Shown here: positions 25,693-33,870 of the stretch, piece by piece
How the letters are laid out: the number at the start of each line of letters is the position of its first letter
Numbering within the stretch: position 1 is the stretch's first letter
Origin: Pseudomonas lactis
Lineage (GTDB): Bacteria; Pseudomonadota; Gammaproteobacteria; Pseudomonadales; Pseudomonadaceae
Reading direction: 5' to 3'
Assembly (NCBI RefSeq): GCF_001439845.1
Contig: NZ_JYLO01000016.1
Coordinates: 1-64,000 of the forward strand
Length of the DNA stretch: 64,000 bases
Notes under the pieces: model-generated
Told to the model about the DNA's origin: nothing
What the model saw: the letters and a program-made list of their open reading frames with translations, nothing else
Databases searched by the model: none
Translations under genes and position numbers: made by a program

Positions 25693-27462
25693 ATGACCAT
25701 GACCGAACAGCTGAATGCATTGGGCTCAATCCTGGCTCAAGGCAGTTTGCACAGCCTGTTCCAACCGATCATCTGCCTGTCAGAGCGGCGCATCCTCGGT
25801 TACGAAGCCCTCAGTCGCGGCCCGTCCAACAGCCCGCTGCACTCCCCCGTCGCGCTGTTCTCGGTGGCCAGCCATGCCGGGCGCCTGAGCGAGCTGGACA
25901 TGGCGTGCCGAGAGCGTGCATGCCGACGCTTCAGCGAGCAGAAACTGCCGGGCAAGCTGTTCCTCAATATCTCGCCGGAATCGTTGATGGAGCACGCGCA
26001 TCAGCCAGGGCGCACCCTGCAACTGTTGCGCGACTTCGGTATTTCTCCCAGCCAGGTGGTGATCGAACTCACCGAGCAGGCGCCCACCGACGATTTCGCG
26101 CTGTTGCAAACCGCCTTGCACCACTACCGCGACATGGGTTTTGCCATCGCACTCGATGACCTGGGCGCCGGTTATTCCAGCTTGCGCTTGTGGTCGGAAC
26201 TGCGCCCGGACTACGTGAAGATCGACCGGCATTTTATCGACGGCATTCACCAGGACGCCCTCAAGCGCGAGTTTGTCGGCTCCATCCTGCAGATCGCCAA
26301 GGCGTCCCGCGCCCAAGTGATTGCCGAGGGCATCGAGTTGCCGGAAGAACTGGCGGTATTGACCGAAATGGGCGTCGACCTGGTCCAGGGCTACCTGCTC
26401 TGCCGCCCTCAGGAACAGCCCCCGCAGGAAGCGCGCCTGATGCTGCCCAAACCGGATAACGCCATGCTGGCCCTCAATGATGAAGGCAGTGACCTGAGCG
26501 CCCTGCTCAATGAGCAGCCCGCCGTGGATCAAGACACCGCCACCGCCCAAGTGCTGGAATCGTTCCGCCGCCAGGCCAACCTCAACTCGCTGGCGGTGTT
26601 GGACGGCTGCGGTCGCCCGGTCGGCATTGTGCACCGGCATTCGCTATCGGACGCGCTGCTCAAGCCATTCGCGACCGACTTGTTCGCGCGCAAACCCATC
26701 AGCCGCTTGATGAGCGATGATTTTTTGGCGGTGGAACTGAGCCAGTCCTTGCAGCAGGTCAGCCGCTTATTGACCAGCCGCGCACGACAACGCATCGAAG
26801 AGGATTTCATCATCACCCTGAACGGTGATTATCTGGGGCTGGGCCGGGTTATCGACGTGCTCAAATTGATCACCGAACTGAAAATCCAGCAGGCCCGCTA
26901 CGCCAACCCGCTGACCTTGCTGCCTGGCAACGTGCCGATCCAGCAGTGCCTCACTAGGCTGTTGCAGCAACAGCGCGAGTCGGTGATCTGCTATGTGGAT
27001 ATCGACAGTTTCAAGCCGTTCAACGATATCTACGGCTACGGGCGCGGGGATGAAGTGCTGCTGTGCCTGGCGCAGTGCTTGAACGATCGGGTAGACCCCA
27101 GCCGCGACTTTGTCGGGCACATTGGCGGCGATGACTTTCTGCTGGTGTTGGGCCCGCAGGATTGGCGCAAGCGGCTCAACCAATTGCTGGACGATTTCCA
27201 CACCCAATGCCGGCGCTTCTACCGCGCTGAACACCTTGAGGCTGGGTGCTTCGTGGCCCTCAACCGCCAGGGCGCGCGCCAGGAATTTGCATTGCTGTCG
27301 CTGTCCATCGGCGTGGTGCATTTGTATCCACAGGCCTGTGCGCAACTCGATGCCAGCCAATTGGCAGAGCTGGCTTCACAAGCCAAGCACCATGCCAAGG
27401 ATGTTGCGGGCTACAGCATCCACGTGATCGACAGCATGGGCACCTGCTCCCAGGCGCTTTAG
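25693..27462 (+). CDS. EAL-CBS-GGDEF cyclic-di-GMP protein
   Basis: The 589-aa cytoplasmic protein has an N-terminal EAL domain (motif YEALSRGP at 37-44, with ELTEQ, DDLGAGYSS, KIDRHF and AEGIE intact), a pair of CBS domains (about 280-400) and a C-terminal GGDEF domain whose signature is GGDDF (478-482). Both active sites appear preserved, so it could make and break c-di-GMP, with nucleotide sensing by the CBS pair. It matches the P. aeruginosa PA3258 arrangement next to prc. The start codon lies just after the prc terminator with only a weak GAGA in front. Its end overlaps the convergent gene by four bases. Confidence 0.88.
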   Translation: MTMTEQLNALGSILAQGSLHSLFQPIICLSERRILGYEALSRGPSNSPLHSPVALFSVASHAGRLSELDMACRERACRRFSEQKLPGKLFLNISPESLMEHAHQPGRTLQLLRDFGISPSQVVIELTEQAPTDDFALLQTALHHYRDMGFAIALDDLGAGYSSLRLWSELRPDYVKIDRHFIDGIHQDALKREFVGSILQIAKASRAQVIAEGIELPEELAVLTEMGVDLVQGYLLCRPQEQPPQEARLMLPKPDNAMLALNDEGSDLSALLNEQPAVDQDTATAQVLESFRRQANLNSLAVLDGCGRPVGIVHRHSLSDALLKPFATDLFARKPISRLMSDDFLAVELSQSLQQVSRLLTSRARQRIEEDFIITLNGDYLGLGRVIDVLKLITELKIQQARYANPLTLLPGNVPIQQCLTRLLQQQRESVICYVDIDSFKPFNDIYGYGRGDEVLLCLAQCLNDRVDPSRDFVGHIGGDDFLLVLGPQDWRKRLNQLLDDFHTQCRRFYRAEHLEAGCFVALNRQGARQEFALLSLSIGVVHLYPQACAQLDASQLAELASQAKHHAKDVAGYSIHVIDSMGTCSQAL

Positions 27463-27830
27463 GCCTCGGCAGATTCCGGGTACTCGTACTCGAACACCCG
27501 CACCACTTCGGATGCATGCCAGGACGCAGCGGCCACACCATCGGAAGGCCCGCTGAACCGCCCCAGGCGCTCCACACACTCAAAAAAACCGGTGCGTGGC
27601 AGGCGGCTCGCGCCCTGGCTGATCACCAGGGAACTGCGCAGCGGTTGCTCCGCCTTGGCATCCAGCGCCGCCAGGTGCTCCAGGGCCGCAGCCAGGGTCT
27701 GCATGGCCGGCGTGGGGAATTGCAGGCGCTCCAGCAGCGCACGATACGTCAGCAAATGGCGCTGGCGACGTGCCTGGTCCAGTTCATTGATTAACCCATC
27801 CCAGTGTTGACGGCTGATACGTAGGCTCAA
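27459..27830 (-). CDS. Conserved hypothetical protein, partner of XRE regulator
   Basis: This 123-aa protein is translated from an ATG overlapping the stop of the XRE-family gene by four bases (ATGA), so the two are coupled. The N-terminal half is helical and charged; the C-terminal half contains SLVISQGASRLPRTGFFECVE. No catalytic motif or known toxin signature is seen. Function unknown. The 3' ends of this gene and the EAL gene overlap by four bases. Confidence 0.7.
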   Translation of the reverse strand: MSLRISRQHWDGLINELDQARRQRHLLTYRALLERLQFPTPAMQTLAAALEHLAALDAKAEQPLRSSLVISQGASRLPRTGFFECVERLGRFSGPSDGVAAASWHASEVVRVFEYEYPESAEA

Positions 27831-28165
27831 GACTCATCCCTCCAACCTGCAACGCCCAATTCCCAGGCCAGGCTGCGGCGAATGGCGGCATCCGGCTGGC
27901 GTTCACCACTTTCTATCAATCCAAGATACGAAGGGCTGATGCCCACGGTACGCGCCAGGGCCTCGATTGCCAGGCCCTTGGCCTCACGCAGGCCGCGCAG
28001 GGCTGCAAGCGGGCGCAGGTCCTGCTCGGAGGCGGTGGGTGCAACAGAAGGAGAAGCGCGTGGCGGTTGCAACTGACCGGCGGCTTTTAGCAGCGCCTGG
28101 TACTGGTCCCATGGCAACACCGCATACTCGGGTTCGCCATCGCGTGAAATGATCTGGATATCCAT
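27827..28165 (-). CDS. XRE-family transcriptional regulator
   Basis: The 112-aa protein has a short N-terminal segment (EYAVLPWDQYQALLKAAG) reminiscent of antitoxin/Phd-like regulators and a C-terminal Cro/C1 helix-turn-helix (about residues 60-110, GISPSYLGLIESGERQP). It is the first gene of a two-gene operon. A perfect 15-bp palindrome ACTTACTAAGTAAGT lies 22 bp upstream and is a likely autoregulatory operator. The arrangement would suit a toxin-antitoxin pair but the partner has no toxin hallmark, so that label is not applied. The start at 28165 is preferred to an upstream one inside the promoter. Confidence 0.78.
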   Translation of the reverse strand: MDIQIISRDGEPEYAVLPWDQYQALLKAAGQLQPPRASPSVAPTASEQDLRPLAALRGLREAKGLAIEALARTVGISPSYLGLIESGERQPDAAIRRSLAWELGVAGWRDES

Positions 28166-28187
28166 GACTGCCCCGTAGGATAAAAAC

Positions 28188-28202
28188 ACTTACTAAGTAA
28201 GT
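28188..28202. promoter_or_regulatory. Palindromic operator upstream of XRE operon
   Basis: ACTTACT-A-AGTAAGT is a perfect palindrome in an AT-rich region just upstream of the XRE start codon, consistent with autorepression. Confidence 0.55.
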
Positions 28203-28262
28203 TATTTCCTTAAGAGTGTAATCCTAACAGCCACGAAGGTCGCCGGGGGATACCAGGCATCA

Positions 28263-28718
28263 TTAGTTTTTTTGCGGGTTTTCCCGGGCCAACAGCTCAG
28301 GCGTCGCAGGCAGGCGCTCAACCACCGCAAGTTTTTCCGGACGTTGCGCATCGCGCCAGGTACGAAAGGCGCTCAGCTCGCCGCTCAGGGTCTTCATGAC
28401 CCACGCCAGCACGGCGATGTCGTCGAGCATGCCGAACATGGGAAGAAAATCCGGAATCGCATCAATCGGGCTAAGAAAATACATCAGCCCCGCCACCACC
28501 GAGATCAACGCCTTAGGGCTGATCGCACGGTATTCGCCACGCCAGTAAGCCAGGCACAGGGCCTGCAGCAACTTGAGATCATCCTTGAGCTGGCCGAGCC
28601 GATTGCCCTGGCTTGAGCCTTTGGCAGCGACGGCAAACAGCAAGGTTGGCAAACGCCCACGACCGAGCAAGCGCGCGGCCATAGGCAGGAAACGGGTGAA
28701 ATTGAACGGTGGTTTCAT
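28263..28718 (-). CDS. YkvA family membrane protein (DUF1232)
   Basis: The 151-aa protein carries the DUF1232 signature SPIDAIPDFLPMFGMLDD in a hydrophobic segment (about residues 85-105). It is a small membrane-associated protein of unknown function. GGAGTG precedes the ATG at 28718; the in-frame start at 28757 would lie inside the DnaA-box palindrome. Its promoter region contains two head-to-head DnaA boxes. Confidence 0.82.
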   Translation of the reverse strand: MKPPFNFTRFLPMAARLLGRGRLPTLLFAVAAKGSSQGNRLGQLKDDLKLLQALCLAYWRGEYRAISPKALISVVAGLMYFLSPIDAIPDFLPMFGMLDDIAVLAWVMKTLSGELSAFRTWRDAQRPEKLAVVERLPATPELLARENPQKN

Positions 28719-28745
28719 AGGGCACTCCAGTTCCAGGCGACATAA

Positions 28746-28776
28746 AAGGTTATCCACACAAATTGTGGATAACCTT
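28746..28776. promoter_or_regulatory. Inverted pair of consensus DnaA boxes
   Basis: Two 13-bp arms, AAGGTTATCCACA and TGTGGATAACCTT, are perfect inverted repeats separated by five bases. Each contains the consensus DnaA box TTATCCACA. The pair lies 28 bp upstream of the YkvA-family start codon. No T-tract follows, so it is not an obvious terminator. The next 200 bp up to the repeat element show no gene. Confidence 0.8.
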
Positions 28777-28965
28777 GTGAACAGAGCCTGTTTTATCGGC
28801 TGAAAGCCACGGACTACAAGGCCTACAGTCAGATCGGGCGTTTTTTGCGCACATAAAAAAAACCCAAGAATTCATTGACTTGGCATGTATGTGCGGCTAC
28901 CCGTGCTCGAGTCTTATATCAGACTGTGTCCGATTGCGGACGTTCGTTTGGATTTGCAGAGGCTT

Positions 28966-29413
28966 CAACGTAGGGGCTGGCTTGCCTGCGATTGCCATAA
29001 GTCTCTACACAACACTACAGGCTGTAGCAGCCAACGCTAACCACGATGCGAAGCGAGCCGCTCTTGATCTGCTTGTGATCTTGATCTCAAGCGCCCCGTT
29101 AAACCACGCTGGCCGAACGCAGGCTTGAATCCGTGGGTAACCCGGCAGGACGCCGGGTTAGCCGTCCTGGGCCAAGGATGGCCCATGACGGCGGCCCACG
29201 GATTCAAGCCGGAGTGAGGGCACACCGAGCCCAAGCGAGGTGCCGAGTGGTGGGGCAAGAGCGTTTTGCTTACTTTGGCCTGGGCCGGCATTCCGGCTTT
29301 TGCAAAGTGAGCCGCCGTCAGGGCGGAACCCTAAGTGGCCGTTACCGCAGCAATGGATATGTACACCATCCAACTGTGTTGACTGCCAAGCCGCTTTCGC
29401 GAGCAAGCCCACA
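28966..29413 (-). repeat. Structured repeat element, copy B (inverted orientation)
   Basis: This copy lies opposite to copies A, C and D. Its right terminal repeat is degenerate (CATAAGTCTCTACACAA at 28996-29012) and adjoins a REP fragment. The three-stem module is present: perfect 16-bp outer arms (29122-29137 with 29195-29210), a 9-bp hairpin 29138-29160 and a bulged hairpin 29161-29192. Stem sequences differ from copy A but pairing is kept. The far end finishes in a REP-like fragment (to 29413) without a recognisable terminal repeat. Confidence 0.82.
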
Positions 29414-29448
29414 GGAATTTTGCGTCGTTTGACCAAGGCCGAAAACAA

Positions 29449-29474
29449 CAACGCCCCGTCGAGACGGGGCGTTG
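29449..29474 (-). terminator. Terminator of the FKBP gene
   Basis: CAACGCCCCGTC and GACGGGGCGTTG form a 12-bp stem with a two-base loop; on the minus strand it is followed by TTGTTTTC. It lies 17 bp after the FKBP stop codon. Confidence 0.8.
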
Positions 29475-29490
29475 TATGTTCAGGCGCCGA

Positions 29491-30231
29491 TTACTTCTTG
29501 GCGGCTGGTGCAGCAGGTGCGTCAGCCGCTTCTGCCTTGGCTGGGTCCTTGATGCCCAGCAGTTCCAGGTCGAATACCAGCACGGAGTTCGCTGGGATCG
29601 CCGGGCTCGGGCTCTGGGCGCCGTAGGCCAGGTCGGACGGGATGTACAGCTCAACCTTCTCGCCAACGTGCATCAGTTGCAGGCCTTCGACCCAACCCGG
29701 GATCACGCCGCTGACCGGCAGGTCGATCGGGCTACCGCGATCTACGGAGCTGTCAAAGGTGGTGCCGTTGGTGAGCTTGCCGGTGTAGTGAACAGTCACC
29801 ACGTCGGTCGGCTTAGGCTGGGCGCCGTCGGCCTTCTTCACGATCTTGTACTGCAGGCCGGAAGCGGTGGTGACGACACCGTCTTTCTTGGCGTTGTCTT
29901 CGAGGAATTTCTTGCCAGCGGCTGCCGACTCTTCGCTCATTTTGGTCATGCGTTCTTCAGCACGCTTTTGCAGTGCGGCAAACGCTTCAACCAGCTCATC
30001 GTCCTTGAGCTTCTGCTCTTTCTTGCCGACGGCATCTTCGATGCCCTGGGCAACAGCTTTGGAGTCCAGGTCGTCCATGCCTTCTTGGGCAAGGCTCTTG
30101 CCCATGTTCAGGCCGATGCCGTAGGAAGCTTTTTGCGCCGGGGTTTTCAGCTCTACGCTGGTCTGCGAATCACAACCCGCAAGTACCAGGCTAACCAGGG
30201 CCACCGCCGCCGCCAACCGATGCTGTTTCAT
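29491..30231 (-). CDS. fklB: FKBP-type peptidyl-prolyl isomerase, lipoprotein (FkpA/FklB-like)
   Basis: The 246-aa product has a lipoprotein signal with lipobox LAGC (residues 15-18), an N-terminal helical dimerisation domain (about 30-120) and a C-terminal FKBP domain with VHYTGKLTNGTTFDSS, VIPGWVEGLQLM and IPSDLAYG. It assists proline-limited folding in the periplasm. A tail of Ala/Pro/Lys follows the FKBP fold. AAGGAAAT precedes the ATG at 30231; the longer in-frame start would displace the signal peptide. Single-gene unit with its own terminator. Confidence 0.92.
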   Translation of the reverse strand: MKQHRLAAAVALVSLVLAGCDSQTSVELKTPAQKASYGIGLNMGKSLAQEGMDDLDSKAVAQGIEDAVGKKEQKLKDDELVEAFAALQKRAEERMTKMSEESAAAGKKFLEDNAKKDGVVTTASGLQYKIVKKADGAQPKPTDVVTVHYTGKLTNGTTFDSSVDRGSPIDLPVSGVIPGWVEGLQLMHVGEKVELYIPSDLAYGAQSPSPAIPANSVLVFDLELLGIKDPAKAEAADAPAAPAAKK

Positions 30232-30372
30232 GCTATTTCCTTGTTCATGCGCCATAAGGGCATTCGAATAAAGTCGCGAGCTTATCAGGCGGCCACGACC
30301 AATGGCTACCGGCATGTGAGCAGGAAACTTCTGATAAGTTCACGTGTTTAAAAGCATTTCCATTTATCATGG

Positions 30373-30396
30373 GGCCCCGCGACGGATCGCGGGACC
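30373..30396. other. Hairpin between fklB and cytochrome gene
   Basis: GG-c-CCCGCG pairs with CGCGGG-a-CC around ACGGAT. There is no T-tract and no gene in 30232-30478. It may lie in the leader of the cytochrome operon. Confidence 0.3.
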
Positions 30397-30478
30397 GCCT
30401 GATAGCGGGCCAATTGCTACTTGCCGCACCTGTGGCGCAGTGGCATAACAACGCGACAATTCGACAAGGATAGTTATC

Positions 30479-32287
30479 TTGCGCATTTTTTCCCGTGTTT
30501 TACTCCTGATACTGATCGCACTGGGCCTGATTCTGGCCGTGGTGCTCTACTACACCCTCAACCCAAAGCTGCCGGACTACGTTCCAGTAAAGCAGGTGCA
30601 CTACCAGGAGCAATGGAGTGCCGCCGACCGCCAGACCTACTACTTCACGCCCCAGGGCACCCAAGTAAAAGGCCTGCACTACGACTGGTTCACCGCCCTG
30701 GAGCTGCCGTTCTCCGAGCAACGCTTTGCCGCGCCGGAATACCTGGCGCGCTTCGGCTTCCTGGTCGACCCCAAGCAGACGGCCACCGCGCAAAACCCTG
30801 GCAACCTGCCGGTAGGGTTCGCCCGGCACCAGAACGCCGACAGCAAGGCTCAGTACCTGGATATCACCTGTGCGGCCTGCCACACCGGCGAATTGCACTT
30901 CAAGGGCCAGGCCCTGCGCATCGACGGCGGCTCGGCGCAACACGTGCTGCCCTCCAGCGTTCCCACGTTGCGCGGCGGCAGTTTCGGCCAGGCCCTGGTC
31001 GCCAGCCTGGCCGCTACCTATTACAACCCATGGAAGTTCGAGCGCTTCGCCCACAAGGTGCTGGGGGATCAGTACGATGCTCAGCGCGATCAACTGCGCA
31101 CGGACTTCAAGCAATCGTTGAACCAGTTCCTCAAAGTCGCCTGGAATGACACCCATCGCGGCCTTTACCCCACCGAAGAAGGCCCGGGCCGTACGGATGC
31201 CTTTGGGCGCATCGCCAACGCCAGTTTTGGCGACGCTATTTCCCCAGACAATTATCGCGTCGCCAATGCGCCGGTGGACTACCCGCATCTGTGGGACATC
31301 TGGACCTTCGATTGGGTGCAGTGGAATGGCTCGGCCCAGCAGCCGATGGCGCGCAACATCGGCGAAGCCCTTGGCGTAGGCGCGACCCTGGCGTTCTTCG
31401 ACGCAGCCGGGCAACCGCTCAAAGGCGATGCCCGCTACCCGTCCAGCGTACGGGTGCGCGACCTGCACCTGATCGAAGAAACCCTGCAACGGCTCAAGCC
31501 GCCGACCTGGCCGCAAGACTTGTTCGGGGCCATCGACAAATCCCTCGCCGCCCAGGGCCGCACACTCTTTGCCGAGAACTGCGCCGGCTGCCACCTGCCC
31601 ACCGTTACCCAAGAAAACGGCCGCCCGGTGCAGCAGTTGAAAATGCTGCCGGTGGACTACATCGGCACCGACCCCGGCACGGCCAACAACATTGCCGACC
31701 AACGCTACGACCTCAGTGCCCTGCAATGGGACCCGGCCGAACTGGCCCGGCTCAATGTCGAACTGCACCCCACCCCCACCGCGCCGATGGACCTGAAAAA
31801 AATGTCGGTGGCCCAGGGCCTGGCCTATGTCACGGCCTTCGTCGAAGAGCATGCCTACCGTGCGGCCGGCGTCACCCCGGCCGAGCGCCCAGGCCTGGAC
31901 GGGTTCGGCCTGCCCATCGGCGTGCGCGAGTTGCGTGCCTACAAGGCGCGGCCGCTGGCCGGCGTATGGGCCACCCCGCCGTTCCTTCACAACGGTTCGG
32001 TGCCGACGATCTACCAACTGCTCTCGCCCCAGGACGAACGCAGCACCACCTTCTATAAAGGCACCTTCAACTACGACCCGCGTCACCTGGGGTTTGAGAC
32101 CATCGCCTTCAAGAATGCCTTCCTGTTCGATACCAGAATCACCGGCAACCACAACAGCGGCCACGAATTCCGTGCCGGCGAGCGTGGCAATGGCGTTATC
32201 GGCCGTGGCCTGCTGCCGCAGGAACGCTGGGCGCTGCTCGAATACCTCAAAGTGCTGGGCGGCCCTCTGGAGCAACAACTGCCATGA
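30479..32287 (+). CDS. Membrane-anchored di-haem cytochrome c (peroxidase-like)
   Basis: The 602-aa protein starts with a TM anchor (RVLLLILIALGLILAVVLYY) and has two c-type haem motifs, CAACH (131-135) and CAGCH (368-372), in a large periplasmic part. The second half resembles di-haem cytochrome c peroxidases, including NGSVPTIYQLLSP. TTG at 30479 is the only start placing the anchor at the N-terminus and has AAGGATAG eight bases upstream. It is directly followed by a catalase-family gene, suggesting a peroxide or electron-transfer role at the membrane. Exact substrate unknown. Confidence 0.8.
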   Translation: MRIFSRVLLLILIALGLILAVVLYYTLNPKLPDYVPVKQVHYQEQWSAADRQTYYFTPQGTQVKGLHYDWFTALELPFSEQRFAAPEYLARFGFLVDPKQTATAQNPGNLPVGFARHQNADSKAQYLDITCAACHTGELHFKGQALRIDGGSAQHVLPSSVPTLRGGSFGQALVASLAATYYNPWKFERFAHKVLGDQYDAQRDQLRTDFKQSLNQFLKVAWNDTHRGLYPTEEGPGRTDAFGRIANASFGDAISPDNYRVANAPVDYPHLWDIWTFDWVQWNGSAQQPMARNIGEALGVGATLAFFDAAGQPLKGDARYPSSVRVRDLHLIEETLQRLKPPTWPQDLFGAIDKSLAAQGRTLFAENCAGCHLPTVTQENGRPVQQLKMLPVDYIGTDPGTANNIADQRYDLSALQWDPAELARLNVELHPTPTAPMDLKKMSVAQGLAYVTAFVEEHAYRAAGVTPAERPGLDGFGLPIGVRELRAYKARPLAGVWATPPFLHNGSVPTIYQLLSPQDERSTTFYKGTFNYDPRHLGFETIAFKNAFLFDTRITGNHNSGHEFRAGERGNGVIGRGLLPQERWALLEYLKVLGGPLEQQLP

Positions 32288-32316
32288 TTATCCGATCGCA
32301 AAACAAGGACCGCTCC

Positions 32317-33450
32317 ATGCTTGCTCGTCTCTGGCTGCGCCTTGGCGCCTTTGTGGGTAAAACCCTGCTGTGGCTACTGGGCCTGGGCCTGCTGGGGTGG
32401 GTGTTGGCCACGGCCTGGTTCGCCTGGCAGCACAGGGGCCCGGTGTCGGTGAAGGAACAGATCCCGCCGGGTGAAGCGGCGATGACCCAAGGCATCATCC
32501 AGACCGCCGTGCGCATCGTTGACCAGCATCGCGAAGGCACTCGCTACCTGCGTGATGCCCATGCCAAGGCCCATGGGTGCGTGAAAGCCGAGGTCAGCGT
32601 TCTGGCAGATCTCGACCCGGCCTTGCGCCAGGGCGTGTTCGCAGAACCAGGCAAGACCTGGCAGGCGACAATGCGCCTGTCCAACGGCAACGCCTACCCG
32701 CAATTCGACAGCATCCGTGATGCCCGCGGCATGGCGATCAAGCTGTTGGATGTGCCGGGCAAGCAACTGATGGCCGACCAGCAAGCGCGTACCGAGCAGG
32801 ATTTCGTGATGTTCAGCCATCCGAACTTCTTTGTCAGCGATGTCGCGGAATACGCGCAAAACGTCGGTGCGCAAGCGGATGGCAAGAAGGTCCTGGCGTT
32901 CTTTCCCAAGCTCGACCCGCGCAGCTGGCAAGTGCGTCACTTGTTTATCGCCCTGGCAACCCTGGCGCCCGCACCGGCCAGCCCGACGCAGACGACTTAC
33001 TTTTCAGTGTCGCCCTACAAGTTTGGCGCGGCCAACGCCAAGTTTCGCGTCGCGCCCGACCCGCAAAGCTGCCCGGATTATGTGCTGCCCAAACAGAACG
33101 AGGACCTGCCCAACTTCCTGCGCAGCGCGCTCAACCAGCAACTGTCCACCGATCGTGTAGATGCGTGTTTTGTGCTACAGATCCAGCGGCAAAACCCGCA
33201 GGCGTTCATGCCCATAGAAGACACCAGCATCGAATGGAAGGAAAGCGACGCGCCGTATGAAACCGTGGCCAAGGTCAGGATTCCCGCTCAGGACTTCGAC
33301 ACGCCGGCGCAGAACCTGGCGTGCGATAACCAGTCGTTCAACCCCTGGTTCGGTTTGGAAGCGCACCGCCCCATCGGCGGCATCAACCGGCTGCGCAAAG
33401 CGGTGTACGAAGCCGTCAGCGATTACCGCCACAGCCGCAACGCACCGTAA
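32317..33450 (+). CDS. Membrane-anchored catalase-family protein
   Basis: The 377-aa product has an N-terminal TM helix (about residues 12-33) followed by a minimal catalase-like fold, seen in MRLSNGNAYPQFDSIRDARGMAIKLL and the QDFVMFSHPNFFV block (each read in parts). Related proteins are haem peroxidases or lipid-hydroperoxide enzymes, not true catalases. AAGGACC precedes the ATG at 32317. An alternative ATG at 32284 overlaps the cytochrome stop (ATGA) and would add 11 residues; both are possible. It is co-transcribed with the cytochrome gene. Confidence 0.77.
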   Translation: MLARLWLRLGAFVGKTLLWLLGLGLLGWVLATAWFAWQHRGPVSVKEQIPPGEAAMTQGIIQTAVRIVDQHREGTRYLRDAHAKAHGCVKAEVSVLADLDPALRQGVFAEPGKTWQATMRLSNGNAYPQFDSIRDARGMAIKLLDVPGKQLMADQQARTEQDFVMFSHPNFFVSDVAEYAQNVGAQADGKKVLAFFPKLDPRSWQVRHLFIALATLAPAPASPTQTTYFSVSPYKFGAANAKFRVAPDPQSCPDYVLPKQNEDLPNFLRSALNQQLSTDRVDACFVLQIQRQNPQAFMPIEDTSIEWKESDAPYETVAKVRIPAQDFDTPAQNLACDNQSFNPWFGLEAHRPIGGINRLRKAVYEAVSDYRHSRNAP

Positions 33451-33470
33451 GGCGCGTTAAATCGCAGGCG

Positions 33471-33498
33471 AAAAAAAACCCGCTCAATGAGCGGGTTT
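33471..33498. terminator. Bidirectional terminator between catalase and tRNA genes
   Basis: AAACCCGCTC and GAGCGGGTTT form a 10-bp stem. On the minus strand it is followed by eight T and ends the tRNA operon; on the plus strand it serves the catalase operon. Confidence 0.9.
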
Positions 33499-33539
33499 CT
33501 TGTGGCTACCTGGCGTTCAGTGTTCCAAGTTGCCGAATA

Positions 33540-33616
33540 TGGCGCAGCGGACGGGACTCGAACCCGCGACCCCCGGCGTGACAGGCCGGTATTCTAACCG
33601 ACTGAACTACCGCTGC
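33540..33616 (-). tRNA. tRNA-Asp (GTC)
   Basis: The minus-strand sequence folds as a 77-nt cloverleaf: acceptor stem GCAGCGG/CCGCTGC, D-loop TAGTTCAGTCGGTTAGAA, anticodon GTC within CCTGTCACG, T-arm GGGTTCGAGTCCC, and an encoded CCA end. Second gene of a two-tRNA transcript. Confidence 0.97.
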
Positions 33617-33635
33617 GCGTAACACATGAAGCGAA

Positions 33636-33711
33636 TGGTGGGTGATGACGGGATCGAACCGCCGACATTCTGCTTGTAAGGCAGACGCTCTCCCAGCTGA
33701 GCTAATCACCC
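33636..33711 (-). tRNA. tRNA-Val (TAC)
   Basis: The minus-strand 76-nt cloverleaf has acceptor stem GGGTGAT/ATCACCC, D-arm TAGCTCAGCTGGGAGAGC, anticodon TAC in CCTTACAAG, T-arm CGGTTCGATCCCG and encoded CCA. It is 19 bp upstream of tRNA-Asp in the same transcript. Confidence 0.97.
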
Positions 33712-33731
33712 TTCGTTTCGGTGTGGCGCGC

Positions 33732-33760
33732 ATTCTACGGAGCGACCTTAAGTCTGGCAA
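33732..33760 (-). promoter_or_regulatory. tRNA operon promoter
   Basis: On the minus strand: TTGCCA, 17 bases, TAGAAT, followed by the GC-rich discriminator GCGCGCC. It lies just upstream of tRNA-Val and has the features of a stringently controlled promoter. Confidence 0.85.
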
Positions 33761-33870
33761 GCACTTTCTTAAATCTTTTTTTTCAGCCCTTCCAATGGCT
33801 TAGGCAGGGTTGGCCTGCGGCGTGATCAAGAGAATAATGCCCCCCTTTGTATAGAGGAGAGACTCACCCC

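Noticed and set aside
27459..28165. Toxin-antitoxin system
   Set aside because: Gene overlap and operator fit, but the 123-aa partner has no RelE, HipA, RES or other toxin motif, so the label would be speculation.
29133..29432. Small reading frames inside repeat copies (also near 22805, 36394 and 42085)
   Set aside because: They recur because the DNA repeats, but frames and ends differ between copies and follow the hairpin structure, so coding is unlikely.
30500..32278. Long minus-strand frame (592 aa) opposite the cytochrome gene
   Set aside because: The plus strand carries two CxxCH haem motifs and a TM anchor; the antisense product has no recognisable domain.
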